Source of the DNA: Lentibacillus halodurans
Lineage (GTDB): Bacteria; Bacillota; Bacilli; Bacillales; Amphibacillaceae
Direction of reading: 5' to 3'
Length of the DNA stretch: 64,000 nucleotides
Assembly (NCBI RefSeq): GCF_900112045.1
Contig: NZ_FOJW01000007.1
Coordinates: forward strand, 1 to 64,000
Under the pieces are notes generated by a model. It ran no database searches, was not told where the DNA came from, and saw nothing but the letters and a program-made list of their open reading frames with translations. How positions within the stretch are numbered: position 1 is the first letter of the stretch; every line of letters starts with the position of its first letter. The translations under genes and the position numbers were made by a program. This document shows, in pieces, positions 55,662 through 63,982 of the stretch.

Positions 55662-55835
55662 CATAAAGGTATCGTCCCGAACCAGACTTAAGCTGCGGTT
55701 CATCGTTTGTTTAAAGTGGAGGCCAATCATGTGCACGTTCCTTTTCCTTGCGGTGAGCTGGTGCAAGGGTAGCCTGCTATCGTTTGTCAGCGGATTCAGC
55801 TAATCAGAAAAATTAATTGTTGGAGGTTGATGACC

Positions 55836-56936
55836 ATGAAAACAGGTTTTATTTGGGATGAGAGTTATTTCTGGCACCAAACTGGAAATGGGGCACTGAA
55901 TATTGATTCCGGTGGCTGGGTCCAGGAGGATATACATGCGGAAAATCCGGAAACAAAACGGCGAGTCAAGAATTTACTGGACAAATCCAAATTTATAAAG
56001 CAGCTGCAGGAGATTGAACCACGACCTGCGTCACATCAGGAAGTTGAAAGGAATCACGGGAAAGTATACATCGAGGAAATAAAGCGTTTGAGTGATATGG
56101 GAGGTGGCGATGCCGGTGAGCATGCGATCGTCGGGCCAGATTCCTATGAAATCGCCATGTTGTCAGCTGGCGGTGCCGTCACTGCTGTGGACGCTGTTAT
56201 TCGAGGAGAGGTGATGAATGCTTATGCTCTGACAAGGCCTCCAGGTCATCATGCTGAGAAAAATGAGGGGATGGGTTTTTGCCTTTTTAACAATATTGTG
56301 ATAGCAGCTAAGTATGCACGCGCTCAGTATTATTTGAACAGGATTGCCATTATTGATTGGGATGTACATCATGGCAATGGAACGGAGAGCGCTTTCTTGA
56401 ATGACTCGGATGTGCTGTTTATATCTCTTCATCAGGAAAATATTTTCCCAAGAAATCGCGGCAGTATGACTGAAATTGGCAAATCTGAAGGAAAAGGATA
56501 CAACGTTAACATTGAGCTGCCTGCTGGAACCGGTAATGAAGGATATATGCACGCTTTTGACAAAGTTGCGATACCGATTATTGACCAATTTGAGCCGGAA
56601 TTGATATTGGTGTCGGCCGGTCAGGATCCGGGCCGGTTCGATCCGTTGGGACGTATGCTTGTGACTGCTGAAGGATTTTATAGGATGGCAGAAAAAGTAA
56701 AATCATTGGCGGATGAACATTGCAGCGGTCGTCTTGTTGCCTGTCATGAGGGCGGATACAGCACCGCTTATGTTCCGTTCTGCACGATCCGGATTCTAGA
56801 GGCATTCAGCGGAAAACAAAGTGGTGTAAATGACCCGTTTGATCAAGGCTTTCACGAAGGACCAATTTATCAGAATCAGCTGGACTATATCAATCATGCG
56901 AAGGAAATACAGTCTGCCTATTGGCGATTAAGCTAA
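55836..56936 (+). CDS. Class II histone-deacetylase-like amidohydrolase
   Basis: A 366-residue zinc amidohydrolase of the arginase/deacetylase fold. Bacterial members deacylate acetylpolyamines and related amides. Active-site segments: ALTRPPGHHAEKNEGMGFCLFNN (proton-relay His pair), IIDWDVHHGNGTESAF (zinc Asp and His), LVSAGQDPGRFDPLGRM (second zinc Asp; SAGFD is usual, here SAGQD) and CHEGGYSTAYVPFC. The ATG at 55836 lies 9 bases after GGAGG; ATG 55830 is the alternative. The N-terminus (GFIWDESYFWHQTG) matches the class II bacterial group. It is 174 bases after the carbamoylase-like gene, on the same strand, probably in the same operon. Confidence 0.9.
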   Translation: MKTGFIWDESYFWHQTGNGALNIDSGGWVQEDIHAENPETKRRVKNLLDKSKFIKQLQEIEPRPASHQEVERNHGKVYIEEIKRLSDMGGGDAGEHAIVGPDSYEIAMLSAGGAVTAVDAVIRGEVMNAYALTRPPGHHAEKNEGMGFCLFNNIVIAAKYARAQYYLNRIAIIDWDVHHGNGTESAFLNDSDVLFISLHQENIFPRNRGSMTEIGKSEGKGYNVNIELPAGTGNEGYMHAFDKVAIPIIDQFEPELILVSAGQDPGRFDPLGRMLVTAEGFYRMAEKVKSLADEHCSGRLVACHEGGYSTAYVPFCTIRILEAFSGKQSGVNDPFDQGFHEGPIYQNQLDYINHAKEIQSAYWRLS

Positions 56937-57411
56937 GAGAGACAGGAGGGCTTGCCCATTCGCTCCGCTTCACTGTTCATTTTTTGATGTTTGAAATTTT
57001 TATCGAAAAGCCGATCAGACACTTTTTGTATTTGACGATGGATTAAAAGACTTCCGAAAGCAGTTTTTCAAATTATAACAGGGAATCAATTGAGCTTTCA
57101 CGTATTCAATTTCTATTTTCCCTTAGCACATCATCGTTTATCAGAAATTATAGTCTCCCTCTATAATCGAAACGAATCTGAATAAAGGGGGCATCGCTTT
57201 TACAAAAATAAATATTTGAAATCCATACCCCTAAATAGACATTTGTTTCGATATTAGTTATATAGAGAGGGACTGGCAAATATGGTTGAATAATCCATCA
57301 CAGAGGTGTGGCGGTATAGCTGTTAGCGAAAAAGAGAGCGATACGTTCGGGACGGCAAAAGGCAGTGGAGGCGATAAAACGAAAACAGGAGACTGCTAAA
57401 TTGCTAAAAAG
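56937..57411. other. Intergenic region without a recognised gene
   Basis: Bases 57160-57197 (CTCTATAATCGAAACGAATC...GGGGCATC) resemble 10608-10645. I see no gene or clear promoter. Confidence 0.4.
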
Positions 57412-57455
57412 GAAACGTGCAGTGTAAACCACCAACACGTTTAACTGCACGTTTC
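57412..57455 (-). terminator. Inverted repeat at the 3' end of the glycosidase gene
   Basis: GAAACGTGCAGT (57412-57423) and ACTGCACGTTTC (57444-57455) form a perfect 12-bp stem, with further GT(G)TAAAC/ACGTTTA pairing in the loop. It lies directly beyond the stop codon. Confidence 0.75.
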
Positions 57456-57461
57456 AATGAT

Positions 57462-59030
57462 TCATTCTACTATAAAGATGCCATCTGCAACTGCTCTTTG
57501 TGCTCCGCCAGATGGATTGTTAGTAACCTCCTGATTGATGGTCATCGTTGTTGAACCGCCGCCATCAAGGTTCATGCCTTCTGTTGCGCCAATGTCTTTT
57601 AACAGCTGAGCACTCTCATAGAAACTTAAGCCAATGCTTGTTCCTGGGTTTCTTCCATCTATTGTTACAAATAGAAGATTTCCATTGTCCTTGATACCTG
57701 CGAGAGTCCGAGGGTGCCGATACAAGCCAAAATTATAATAAAAATCGCTGCTCCAATGAAATCCTTCTTTGTCAGCTGTTATATCTATTTCGCCGTCTTT
57801 TAGCAGCTGTGGCGCTCCATTAATGATGTCTGTTGTATCTTTCAGAGGCTGCGTTTCGCCTTCTACAAGAATATTATTGGACATCGTTACTTCTTCGCCT
57901 ATGTTGGAATTTGACTGAAGCCAGTCAGCCGCTTCTCCGGTTGCTAGTAGAATGCTGCCGTTTTCAGGGATTGTTGTTCCCTTGCTTTCACCGGCAGAGA
58001 TTATATTATTCTCTTCATCCAGGACAATTTCATATCCATCGACAGAAGGTGTTGATTCACCAAATACTTCCGTATATTGAATGATCTCATCATTGTCTGT
58101 GCATGTGACATCGTGCATCGGAAGGTTAGACGGTTCATCATTTATTCCCCCGCAGCTGCGGATAAGCCCGGGGACACGATTAATACCGTCAATTTCACGC
58201 GTCTCATCATTGTCTGTTTCAAGTAAAAGAGCCGTTTTAGCTTTAGCGATCCTGGCCTGATCTTGATTTAAAATCAAACTAGTCCGTTCGCCGACGGATT
58301 CACTAAGCAGTGTGCCGTCAAGTACAGATAAACCTGCAGGCGACCCTGGCGTACCGTCCCCGCTGCCAACAACGAAGTATCCGCCATTGACAGCTGCTAT
58401 AGAATCGGTTCCTTTTGCCATTGAGGACAACGTTTCATTTCCTTGAATCTGGTCGTGACCGATACGGGTTTGCAACTCTCCATCAAATTTATCCGGATTA
58501 ATTTCCAGAACATTGATTACCCACGGTCCAGTGCTTTTAAGGGTTCCGTTATACTCTGAATAGGCAATACGTGATACCGGGAAACCATGATCTCGCAATT
58601 CCTGTGCGCGCTGCTCAGCTTCTTCCATGGCAGAAAACTCTCCTGACTGCAGAACATGACCAATAGTCTTTTCGCCAATGTCTGTATGTTTGAAACCCGG
58701 ATTTCTAATCGTCTGTATGGACGATTTAAAGCCTTTTTCCCTTAAATCTTTTCTCATCTGTTGAGCGTCCGATTTGTTCTGATAAAAATCGATTTCTGCC
58801 GTATAAAATGCTTTGTGCGACTCTATCCCTTTAATGATTTTCGTATGGGTGACACCTGTAGATAGTTCAGTAACTTCCTTTGTTTCCGGCAGGTTTTCAA
58901 TTCCGATAGACAGATTATTACTGCTGTTTGTGAAGTCTTGGTGGTATTGGGCATTTGCAGCTGTCGGCATAAAAGCTGATGTCAGTAAAAACAACGAGAC
59001 AACAATAAACATCACGTTTTTACGTTGCAA
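57462..59030 (-). CDS. Secreted phosphodiester glycosidase-family (NAGPA-like) protein with SPOR-like repeats
   Basis: A 522-residue exported protein. A signal peptide (about residues 1-27) is followed by SPOR-like segments (about 70-155; AFYTAEIDFYQNKSDAQQMRKDLREKGF and SGEFSAMEEAEQRAQELRDHGF), which usually bind denuded peptidoglycan. The C-terminal NAGPA/phosphodiester-glycosidase domain (about 170-522) includes AAVNGGYFV, LFVTIDGRNPGTSIGLSFYE, and NLDGGGSTTM, the family hallmarks. Relatives act on exopolysaccharide or teichoic-acid-linked sugars. TTG at 59030 is chosen because GGAGGG lies 7 bases upstream; the in-frame ATG at 59045 overlaps that site. It is monocistronic with an inverted-repeat terminator. 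Confidence 0.9.
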   Translation of the reverse strand: MQRKNVMFIVVSLFLLTSAFMPTAANAQYHQDFTNSSNNLSIGIENLPETKEVTELSTGVTHTKIIKGIESHKAFYTAEIDFYQNKSDAQQMRKDLREKGFKSSIQTIRNPGFKHTDIGEKTIGHVLQSGEFSAMEEAEQRAQELRDHGFPVSRIAYSEYNGTLKSTGPWVINVLEINPDKFDGELQTRIGHDQIQGNETLSSMAKGTDSIAAVNGGYFVVGSGDGTPGSPAGLSVLDGTLLSESVGERTSLILNQDQARIAKAKTALLLETDNDETREIDGINRVPGLIRSCGGINDEPSNLPMHDVTCTDNDEIIQYTEVFGESTPSVDGYEIVLDEENNIISAGESKGTTIPENGSILLATGEAADWLQSNSNIGEEVTMSNNILVEGETQPLKDTTDIINGAPQLLKDGEIDITADKEGFHWSSDFYYNFGLYRHPRTLAGIKDNGNLLFVTIDGRNPGTSIGLSFYESAQLLKDIGATEGMNLDGGGSTTMTINQEVTNNPSGGAQRAVADGIFIVE

Positions 59031-59183
59031 TATGAATCCCTCCATCTCATAATTTATAAAACGCTTATAAAACTTCTATTTCACCTCCTGGAGATCTATT
59101 AATTTTAATTCTAGTAACCTCTCAATTATAAATATATGGGTAAATGAGCGTGTTTTCAGCATTGTGAGTATCGTCATAACAAG
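59031..59183. other. Intergenic, upstream of the glycosidase gene
   Basis: The segment contains the ribosome binding site region of the minus-strand gene and no other recognised feature. Confidence 0.3.
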
Positions 59184-59273
59184 TCAAATGACTGGCTGCG
59201 TGATAATGCAACACTTGGGGCAACCATTCAAATTGAAGATGGTATAGCGCCGATTATGGAGTCAGAAAAGTAA
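59184..59273 (+). pseudogene. Remnant of the small-protein gene (copy 2)
   Basis: The frame reads SNDWLRDNATLGATIQIEDG then IAPIMESEK and a TAA at 59271-59273. It matches the C-terminal half of the broken gene at 20844-21027 (TLWTTIQIEDGIVLIMES). No start or N-terminal half is present, so this is a fragment. Confidence 0.55.
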
Positions 59274-59682
59274 TTAAGGAGACCTGTAAGTTAATCTTGT
59301 ACCCATATGAATTTTTCATGGCAGGTGGGTTTTCTGTTTTAATCATATGCCAATTGCCGGGTTTTGAGAAACATTCCAATCACTATGGATTGTTCGTTGT
59401 GCACGTGAAAATCATCACCGGAAAAAAACCGCGAATTTCCTCTTGTTATTCGTAATACGAAGTGAATGCAAAAAGTCCTAAAAATAGTATAAATGTAACC
59501 AATTTTAATTATTTAATTAATTTTTGTTCAAAAAACATTGACATCATAATCATTTTTATGTATTTTAATATAAATCGCAATTAAACAAATTATCAAAAAT
59601 TAGACAACCTGTTAAAATGTGTTTCCGTTTGCGTAAGCAGGTATTTCTTTGATCTAATTTATAAAATCTAGGAGGGGCTTTA
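59274..59682. other. Leader region of the second Tct operon
   Basis: The region holds the sigma-A promoter at 59538 and an untranslated leader of about 110 bases. Otherwise no gene is seen. Confidence 0.4.
59538..59566 (+). promoter_or_regulatory. Sigma-A promoter of the second tct operon
   Basis: TTGACA (59538-59543), a 17-base spacer and TATTTT (59561-59566) lie 117 bases before the start codon. Confidence 0.6.
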
Positions 59683-60669
59683 ATGAAAAGGATTATGCGT
59701 GTTTGGTTGATTTGCTTAATGACAGTGGTCGGCTTATCTGCATGCGGCATGGACAGTCAATCAGATGGCGACGCCCAGGCTAATAATTACCCAAATGAGT
59801 CGATTCAGATCGTAGTTCCATGGGATGCCGGGGGAGATACAGATGCTATCAATAGGCTGATAGCGGAGGAACTGGAAAAAATCCTTGATGCTGATATTGT
59901 CGTTAAAAATGTTGCTGGCGGAAGTGGAGTTGTTGGTGCGCAACAAGTGTTGAACGCTAATAATGATGGCTATACACTTCTTTCAATTCATGATTCGGTT
60001 GCAATGTCACAACTTACCGGGCAATCAGACTTCGGATATTTTGACTTTGAACCAATTTCGTTGATGACATCCACATACGATGCAGTTGCAACACATCCAG
60101 ACAGTCCTTGGGATTCAATGGAAGAAGTCGTAAAAGCGGCTAAGGAAAATCCAGGAGAGATATCTTATGCAGCATCTATTGGCTCCACTTCACAATTGGA
60201 ACCTGCTTTAATTGAGACTGCAGCCGATATAGATTTTAATATCGTTGGATATGATGGCACTGCCAAAAGAATGAAGGCTGTTGTCGGTAATGATGTTGAT
60301 CTGGGTGGCGTTTCTGTTATAGCAGGAAAGGATTATCTGGAAAATGATCAGATGAAACTATTAGGTTATACGGGTGAGGAAAGAAGTGAAGTTCTACCAG
60401 AGCTTCCAACACTAAAAGAACAAGGCATTGATGCGGTTTCTGCAACAAATAGAGGTCTTGTCGCACCAAGAGATACACCAGATGAAATAATCCAAAAGTT
60501 AAGTGATGCACTGGAAGAAGTAGCAAACAGTGAGTCCTTTAAAACAAAAATGGCTGAAATGGGTACAAAAGTTAATTATAAAGGTACAGAAGAGTATGCA
60601 GCATTTTTAGAGAAAAACGAGGAAGATATGAAAAATTCTCTGGAAAAAAGCGGGTTGTTAGAGGAATAA
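59683..60669 (+). CDS. tctC: TctC-type binding lipoprotein, second system
   Basis: A 328-residue lipoprotein (signal ends at GLSAC, about residue 22). The Bug/TctC fold shows IQIVVPWDAGGDTDAINRLIAEEL at the carboxylate-binding loop, NVAGGSGVVGAQQVLNA, GYDGTAKRMKAVVGNDVDLGG and LVAPRDTPDEIIQKLSDAL. It is only distantly similar to the TctC at 11178 and shorter, so the ligands probably differ. GGAGGGG precedes the ATG. Unlike the first system, there is no hairpin after this gene and the small permease gene comes before the large one. Confidence 0.9.
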   Translation: MKRIMRVWLICLMTVVGLSACGMDSQSDGDAQANNYPNESIQIVVPWDAGGDTDAINRLIAEELEKILDADIVVKNVAGGSGVVGAQQVLNANNDGYTLLSIHDSVAMSQLTGQSDFGYFDFEPISLMTSTYDAVATHPDSPWDSMEEVVKAAKENPGEISYAASIGSTSQLEPALIETAADIDFNIVGYDGTAKRMKAVVGNDVDLGGVSVIAGKDYLENDQMKLLGYTGEERSEVLPELPTLKEQGIDAVSATNRGLVAPRDTPDEIIQKLSDALEEVANSESFKTKMAEMGTKVNYKGTEEYAAFLEKNEEDMKNSLEKSGLLEE

Positions 60670-60684
60670 GAGAGGAGATTTTGA

Positions 60685-61164
60685 GTGATAAAGGCAAAGC
60701 GTGATCTGTTAAATGCAGCAGCCATTTTAGTCTTTTGTGGTTTTGCTTATTACGGGTCTTCCTTAATAACGGAAAAGAATCTGGGTAAAACAGAAGCTGA
60801 CCTTTTCCCTAACATTATAATTGGGACTGTTGCTTTTTTAGGTCTATGTTTGTTAGCAAGCAGCGTGTATAGAATGATTCGCGGGGAAGGTTCGAAGCTG
60901 AATATTAATCTTCAAAAGTTGTTTCATGAAAATAAAAAAGTGATTTTAACATTTGTGCTCTTTGGTTTGTACGTATTCATTCTGGGATATATTGGTTACT
61001 TCCTTTCTTCTGTTTTGTTTTTGATTTCGTTATACTTTGTGCTTGCAGATAATAGGCAAAAACTTTGGGTCGTCTTACTTGGAAGTATCATATTAACTGC
61101 AATTTTATACCTGATTTTTCAGTGGGCACTGTCGGTTTTCCTTCCAACAGGCGTCTTGTTCTGA
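60685..61164 (+). CDS. tctB: TctB small permease subunit, second system
   Basis: A 159-residue membrane protein with four helices (about residues 5-25, 38-58, 82-102 and 115-155) and a short cytoplasmic linker. It lies 15 bases after tctC and 15 bases before tctA. The GTG start is preceded by GAGAGGAG. Identity rests on length, helix pattern and position. Confidence 0.88.
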   Translation: MIKAKRDLLNAAAILVFCGFAYYGSSLITEKNLGKTEADLFPNIIIGTVAFLGLCLLASSVYRMIRGEGSKLNINLQKLFHENKKVILTFVLFGLYVFILGYIGYFLSSVLFLISLYFVLADNRQKLWVVLLGSIILTAILYLIFQWALSVFLPTGVLF

Positions 61165-61179
61165 AGGGGGTAACAATTT

Positions 61180-62667
61180 ATGGAGAATATACTACTAAGT
61201 GTTGAAACCATTTTAAATATTCAGACAATAACAATCCTTTTAATGGGGGTCATAGCGGGTATCATAGCGGGAAGCATTCCGGGGTTTACCATTACAATGG
61301 GGGTCGCATTAACATTGCCTTTTAGTTTTAGTATGGATCCGGTTAATGGCATTGCCCTGATGATGGGGGTTCAAGTAGGTGGCAGTGCCGGTGGGCTTAT
61401 TACAGCCTCTCTACTCGGTATCCCTGGTACCCCTTCAGCAATGGCGACTACTTTTGATGGGTTCCCGATGGTCAAAAACGGTGAGCCGGGAAAAGCATTG
61501 GCGATTGGGTTATGGTCGTCATTTTTTGGTTCTATTTTATCAGGAATCATATTAATTTTCATGGCGCCATTATTAGCCAAGTGGGCACTTGAATTTGGAC
61601 CATGGGAAATGTTTGCATTGATGCTGTTTGGTGTAAGTGCAATTGCCAGTTTGAGTGAAGGTTCCTTGATAAAAGGGTTAATTGCTGGATTCCTGGGGAT
61701 AATGTTTTCACTTGTCGGTTCTGATCCACTAATGGGAATACCAAGATTTACGTTTGGTTTTAGTGAGTTACTGGCCGGATTTAACTTTTTGCCTGTACTG
61801 ATCGGGTTATTTGCTTTTTCTCAATTATTAGAGGATATCAAAAATCCGCCTAAGTCGTTCAAAATTGAAAATACCAAAAACATAACCTATCCAATAGCAA
61901 AGGTCATAAAGGATATGTGGAAATCGGCTGTAAATGTAATCAGATCAGGTTTAATCGGAACATTGGTAGGTATATTGCCAGCAGCCGGCGGGAGTATTGC
62001 CAATATTTTAAGTTACGATATCGCAAAAAAGTTCTCCAAGAACCCTTCTAAATTCGGTAAAGGAACGAAAGATGGTTTGATTGCAGCCGAATCAGCGAAT
62101 AACTCATCCGTTGGCGGTGCACTGGTTCCAATGCTGGCGTTTGGTATTCCGGGCGATGCGGTAACTGCCATGATGCTGGGTGCTTTATTGATTCATGGTA
62201 TTCAGCCTGGCCCATTACTGATGGAAAATCAGCCGGTTTTGGTTAATGGTGTATTCATTTCGTTCTTTTTAGCTGCATTTTTAATGCTAATCGTTCAAAG
62301 TTTAGGAATTAAAGTATTTCTGAAAATTAATCAGATCCCATTTCATTATCTGGTCCCCATTGTGCTGCTATTATGTGTACTTGGCAGTTTTGCTGTTAAT
62401 AACCGTATATTTGATGTGTGGGTTCTCTTATTATTTGGGTTAATCGGATACTGGATGAAAGCTAATAAATTTCCTTTACCTCCGTTTATACTGGGGATCA
62501 TCCTTGGGCCGATGATTGAATCGAACTTTCGGCAGGCCATTTCATTAGGAGCTGTCTCGACATTTTTTACAAGACCATTATCTGCAGTATTGATTATTCT
62601 TGCTGTTTTATCAATGATATATGGCGTATATAGCAATAATAAAAGTAATCAACAGGAAAACTATTAA
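61180..62667 (+). CDS. tctA: TctA large permease subunit, second system
   Basis: A 495-residue membrane protein with about 12 helices. Family loops are GIIAGSIPGFTITMGVALTLPFSFSMDP near the N-terminus and GILPAAGGSIANILSYDIAK in the middle, with AAESANNSSVGGALVPMLAFGIPGDA. AAGGGGG stands about 10 bases before the ATG. It completes a second tripartite tricarboxylate importer with no adjacent regulator or catabolic gene inside the window. Repeat element B follows and supplies the terminator. Confidence 0.93.
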   Translation: MENILLSVETILNIQTITILLMGVIAGIIAGSIPGFTITMGVALTLPFSFSMDPVNGIALMMGVQVGGSAGGLITASLLGIPGTPSAMATTFDGFPMVKNGEPGKALAIGLWSSFFGSILSGIILIFMAPLLAKWALEFGPWEMFALMLFGVSAIASLSEGSLIKGLIAGFLGIMFSLVGSDPLMGIPRFTFGFSELLAGFNFLPVLIGLFAFSQLLEDIKNPPKSFKIENTKNITYPIAKVIKDMWKSAVNVIRSGLIGTLVGILPAAGGSIANILSYDIAKKFSKNPSKFGKGTKDGLIAAESANNSSVGGALVPMLAFGIPGDAVTAMMLGALLIHGIQPGPLLMENQPVLVNGVFISFFLAAFLMLIVQSLGIKVFLKINQIPFHYLVPIVLLLCVLGSFAVNNRIFDVWVLLLFGLIGYWMKANKFPLPPFILGIILGPMIESNFRQAISLGAVSTFFTRPLSAVLIILAVLSMIYGVYSNNKSNQQENY

Positions 62668-63052
62668 CGTTTATATTACAGGGAATCCCGCTTATTATAA
62701 AGTTGCGGTGGATGGATGACTAATCCCTAACTGAGTCTATTCTCTCAGGCGGGGATTATTTTTATTACTGCTATAAGTACAATATGTAATTTTATGCTTC
62801 TCCAAGTGATACAAAAAAGCACGCCTCTCTGCACTTATATTCTTGACGATGTAGCGGGCACCTTCTGCTTTTATGGAAACATTCGGATTCGACAGTCTGC
62901 ACTATTGCTGATAACCACATAATATTATTTTCAAATCACACTTACAAAATCAGTGATATTATGAGATAATATGACAAAGTGTATCATTAGGTATAACGAC
63001 TCATAATAGAACACAATAAATTATTAGAATGTTTTATTGGGGGAAAGAAATC
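62668..63052. other. Intergenic region containing repeat element B
   Basis: Apart from repeat element B (62701-62766) I see no gene. The A/T-rich segment 62920-63030 should contain the promoter of the LCP gene. Confidence 0.4.
62701..62766 (+). repeat. Structured repeat element B (AGTTGCGGTGGA plus terminator hairpin)
   Basis: AGTTGCGGTGGA (62701-62712) is followed by the hairpin AATCCCTAACTGAG (62722-62735) / CTCAGGCGGGGATT (62744-62757) and a T-run. It shares both motifs with element A at 19934-20007 and the hairpin with 10408-10446. It probably terminates the second tct operon. Confidence 0.68.
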
Positions 63053-63982
63053 GTGGAAGAAAAGAGAGTGAATCGCAAAAAATCTAAAAAACGCTGGCTG
63101 AAAATAACATTGGCTGTAATTGGTTTACTGATACTTGGAATTGGGCTTTATGGCTTGTCGATTTATGGCAATGCCAGAGATACAGTCAATGAAAAAATGC
63201 ACGAACAAATTGATTCGATTGATCGTAATTTGACAAAGAAAAAAGTTGAAGCTTCTGAACAGCTGAACGTCCTCTTGCTTGGCGTGGACGAGCGTGAACA
63301 TGACAGTGGGCGGTCGGACGCGTTGATGGTGTTGTCTCTGGAGCCCAAAAATGAGGAAATGCAGCTGATCAGCATTCCACGGGATACAAGGACAACCATA
63401 GTCGGTGAAGGGGTGGAGGATAAAATCAATCATGCTTATGCATTTGGCGGCAGTGATATGTCCGTTGCGACGGTCGAAAATTTTTTAGACATTGAACTGG
63501 ATTATTACGTCCGTATGAACATGGAAGGGCTCCAGGAACTGGTTGATAGGCTTGGTACGATCACAGTGGATAACGAAATTGCCTGGAATGACGGGGAGTA
63601 TGATTTTAATGTCGGTCCTATGGAGATGGATGGGGATCAGACAATGGCCTATGTCCGCATGCGCAAACAGGATCCAAATGGTGATTTCGGCCGAACGGAA
63701 CGCCAGCGTAAAGTCATTCAAGGCATTATTGACCGTGGCGCTTCCGTTGGTTCTGTGACGAAAATCAATGATTACATCGACGTTCTCGGCAATAATATGG
63801 CAACAAATATGGATTTTGACGACATGAAGATGCTTTTCAATGGTTATCGTAATACGCGCAAAAACATTGACAGCTATCAAATACAAGGAAACGGAACAAA
63901 TATTGACGGCACCTATTACCTCATGGTGCCTGACGAAGAAGTGCAGAAAGTGCATGGTATGATCAGTAAGAGTGCATCTTAG
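63053..63982 (+). CDS. LytR-CpsA-Psr (LCP) family cell-wall polymer ligase
   Basis: A 309-residue membrane-anchored enzyme of the LCP family, which attaches teichoic acids or other polymers from undecaprenyl carriers to peptidoglycan. A basic N-terminus and one membrane helix (about residues 20-40) precede the LCP domain (about 68-300): NVLLLGVDEREHDSGRSDALMVLSLEP, SIPRDTRT (pyrophosphate-binding Arg/Asp), DKINHAYAFGG and AYVRMRKQDPNGDFGRTERQRKVI. The GTG at 63053 is preferred over the upstream in-frame ATG because TGGGGGAAAG stands about 6-10 bases upstream of it. It ends 18 bases before the window edge. The assignment to TagU/LytR or a paralogue cannot be made from one gene. Confidence 0.92.
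   Translation: MEEKRVNRKKSKKRWLKITLAVIGLLILGIGLYGLSIYGNARDTVNEKMHEQIDSIDRNLTKKKVEASEQLNVLLLGVDEREHDSGRSDALMVLSLEPKNEEMQLISIPRDTRTTIVGEGVEDKINHAYAFGGSDMSVATVENFLDIELDYYVRMNMEGLQELVDRLGTITVDNEIAWNDGEYDFNVGPMEMDGDQTMAYVRMRKQDPNGDFGRTERQRKVIQGIIDRGASVGSVTKINDYIDVLGNNMATNMDFDDMKMLFNGYRNTRKNIDSYQIQGNGTNIDGTYYLMVPDEEVQKVHGMISKSAS

Noticed and set aside
56163-56588. 141-codon minus-strand frame
   Set aside because: Antisense shadow of the HDAC-like gene.
63485-63955. 156-codon minus-strand frame
   Set aside because: Antisense shadow of the LCP gene.
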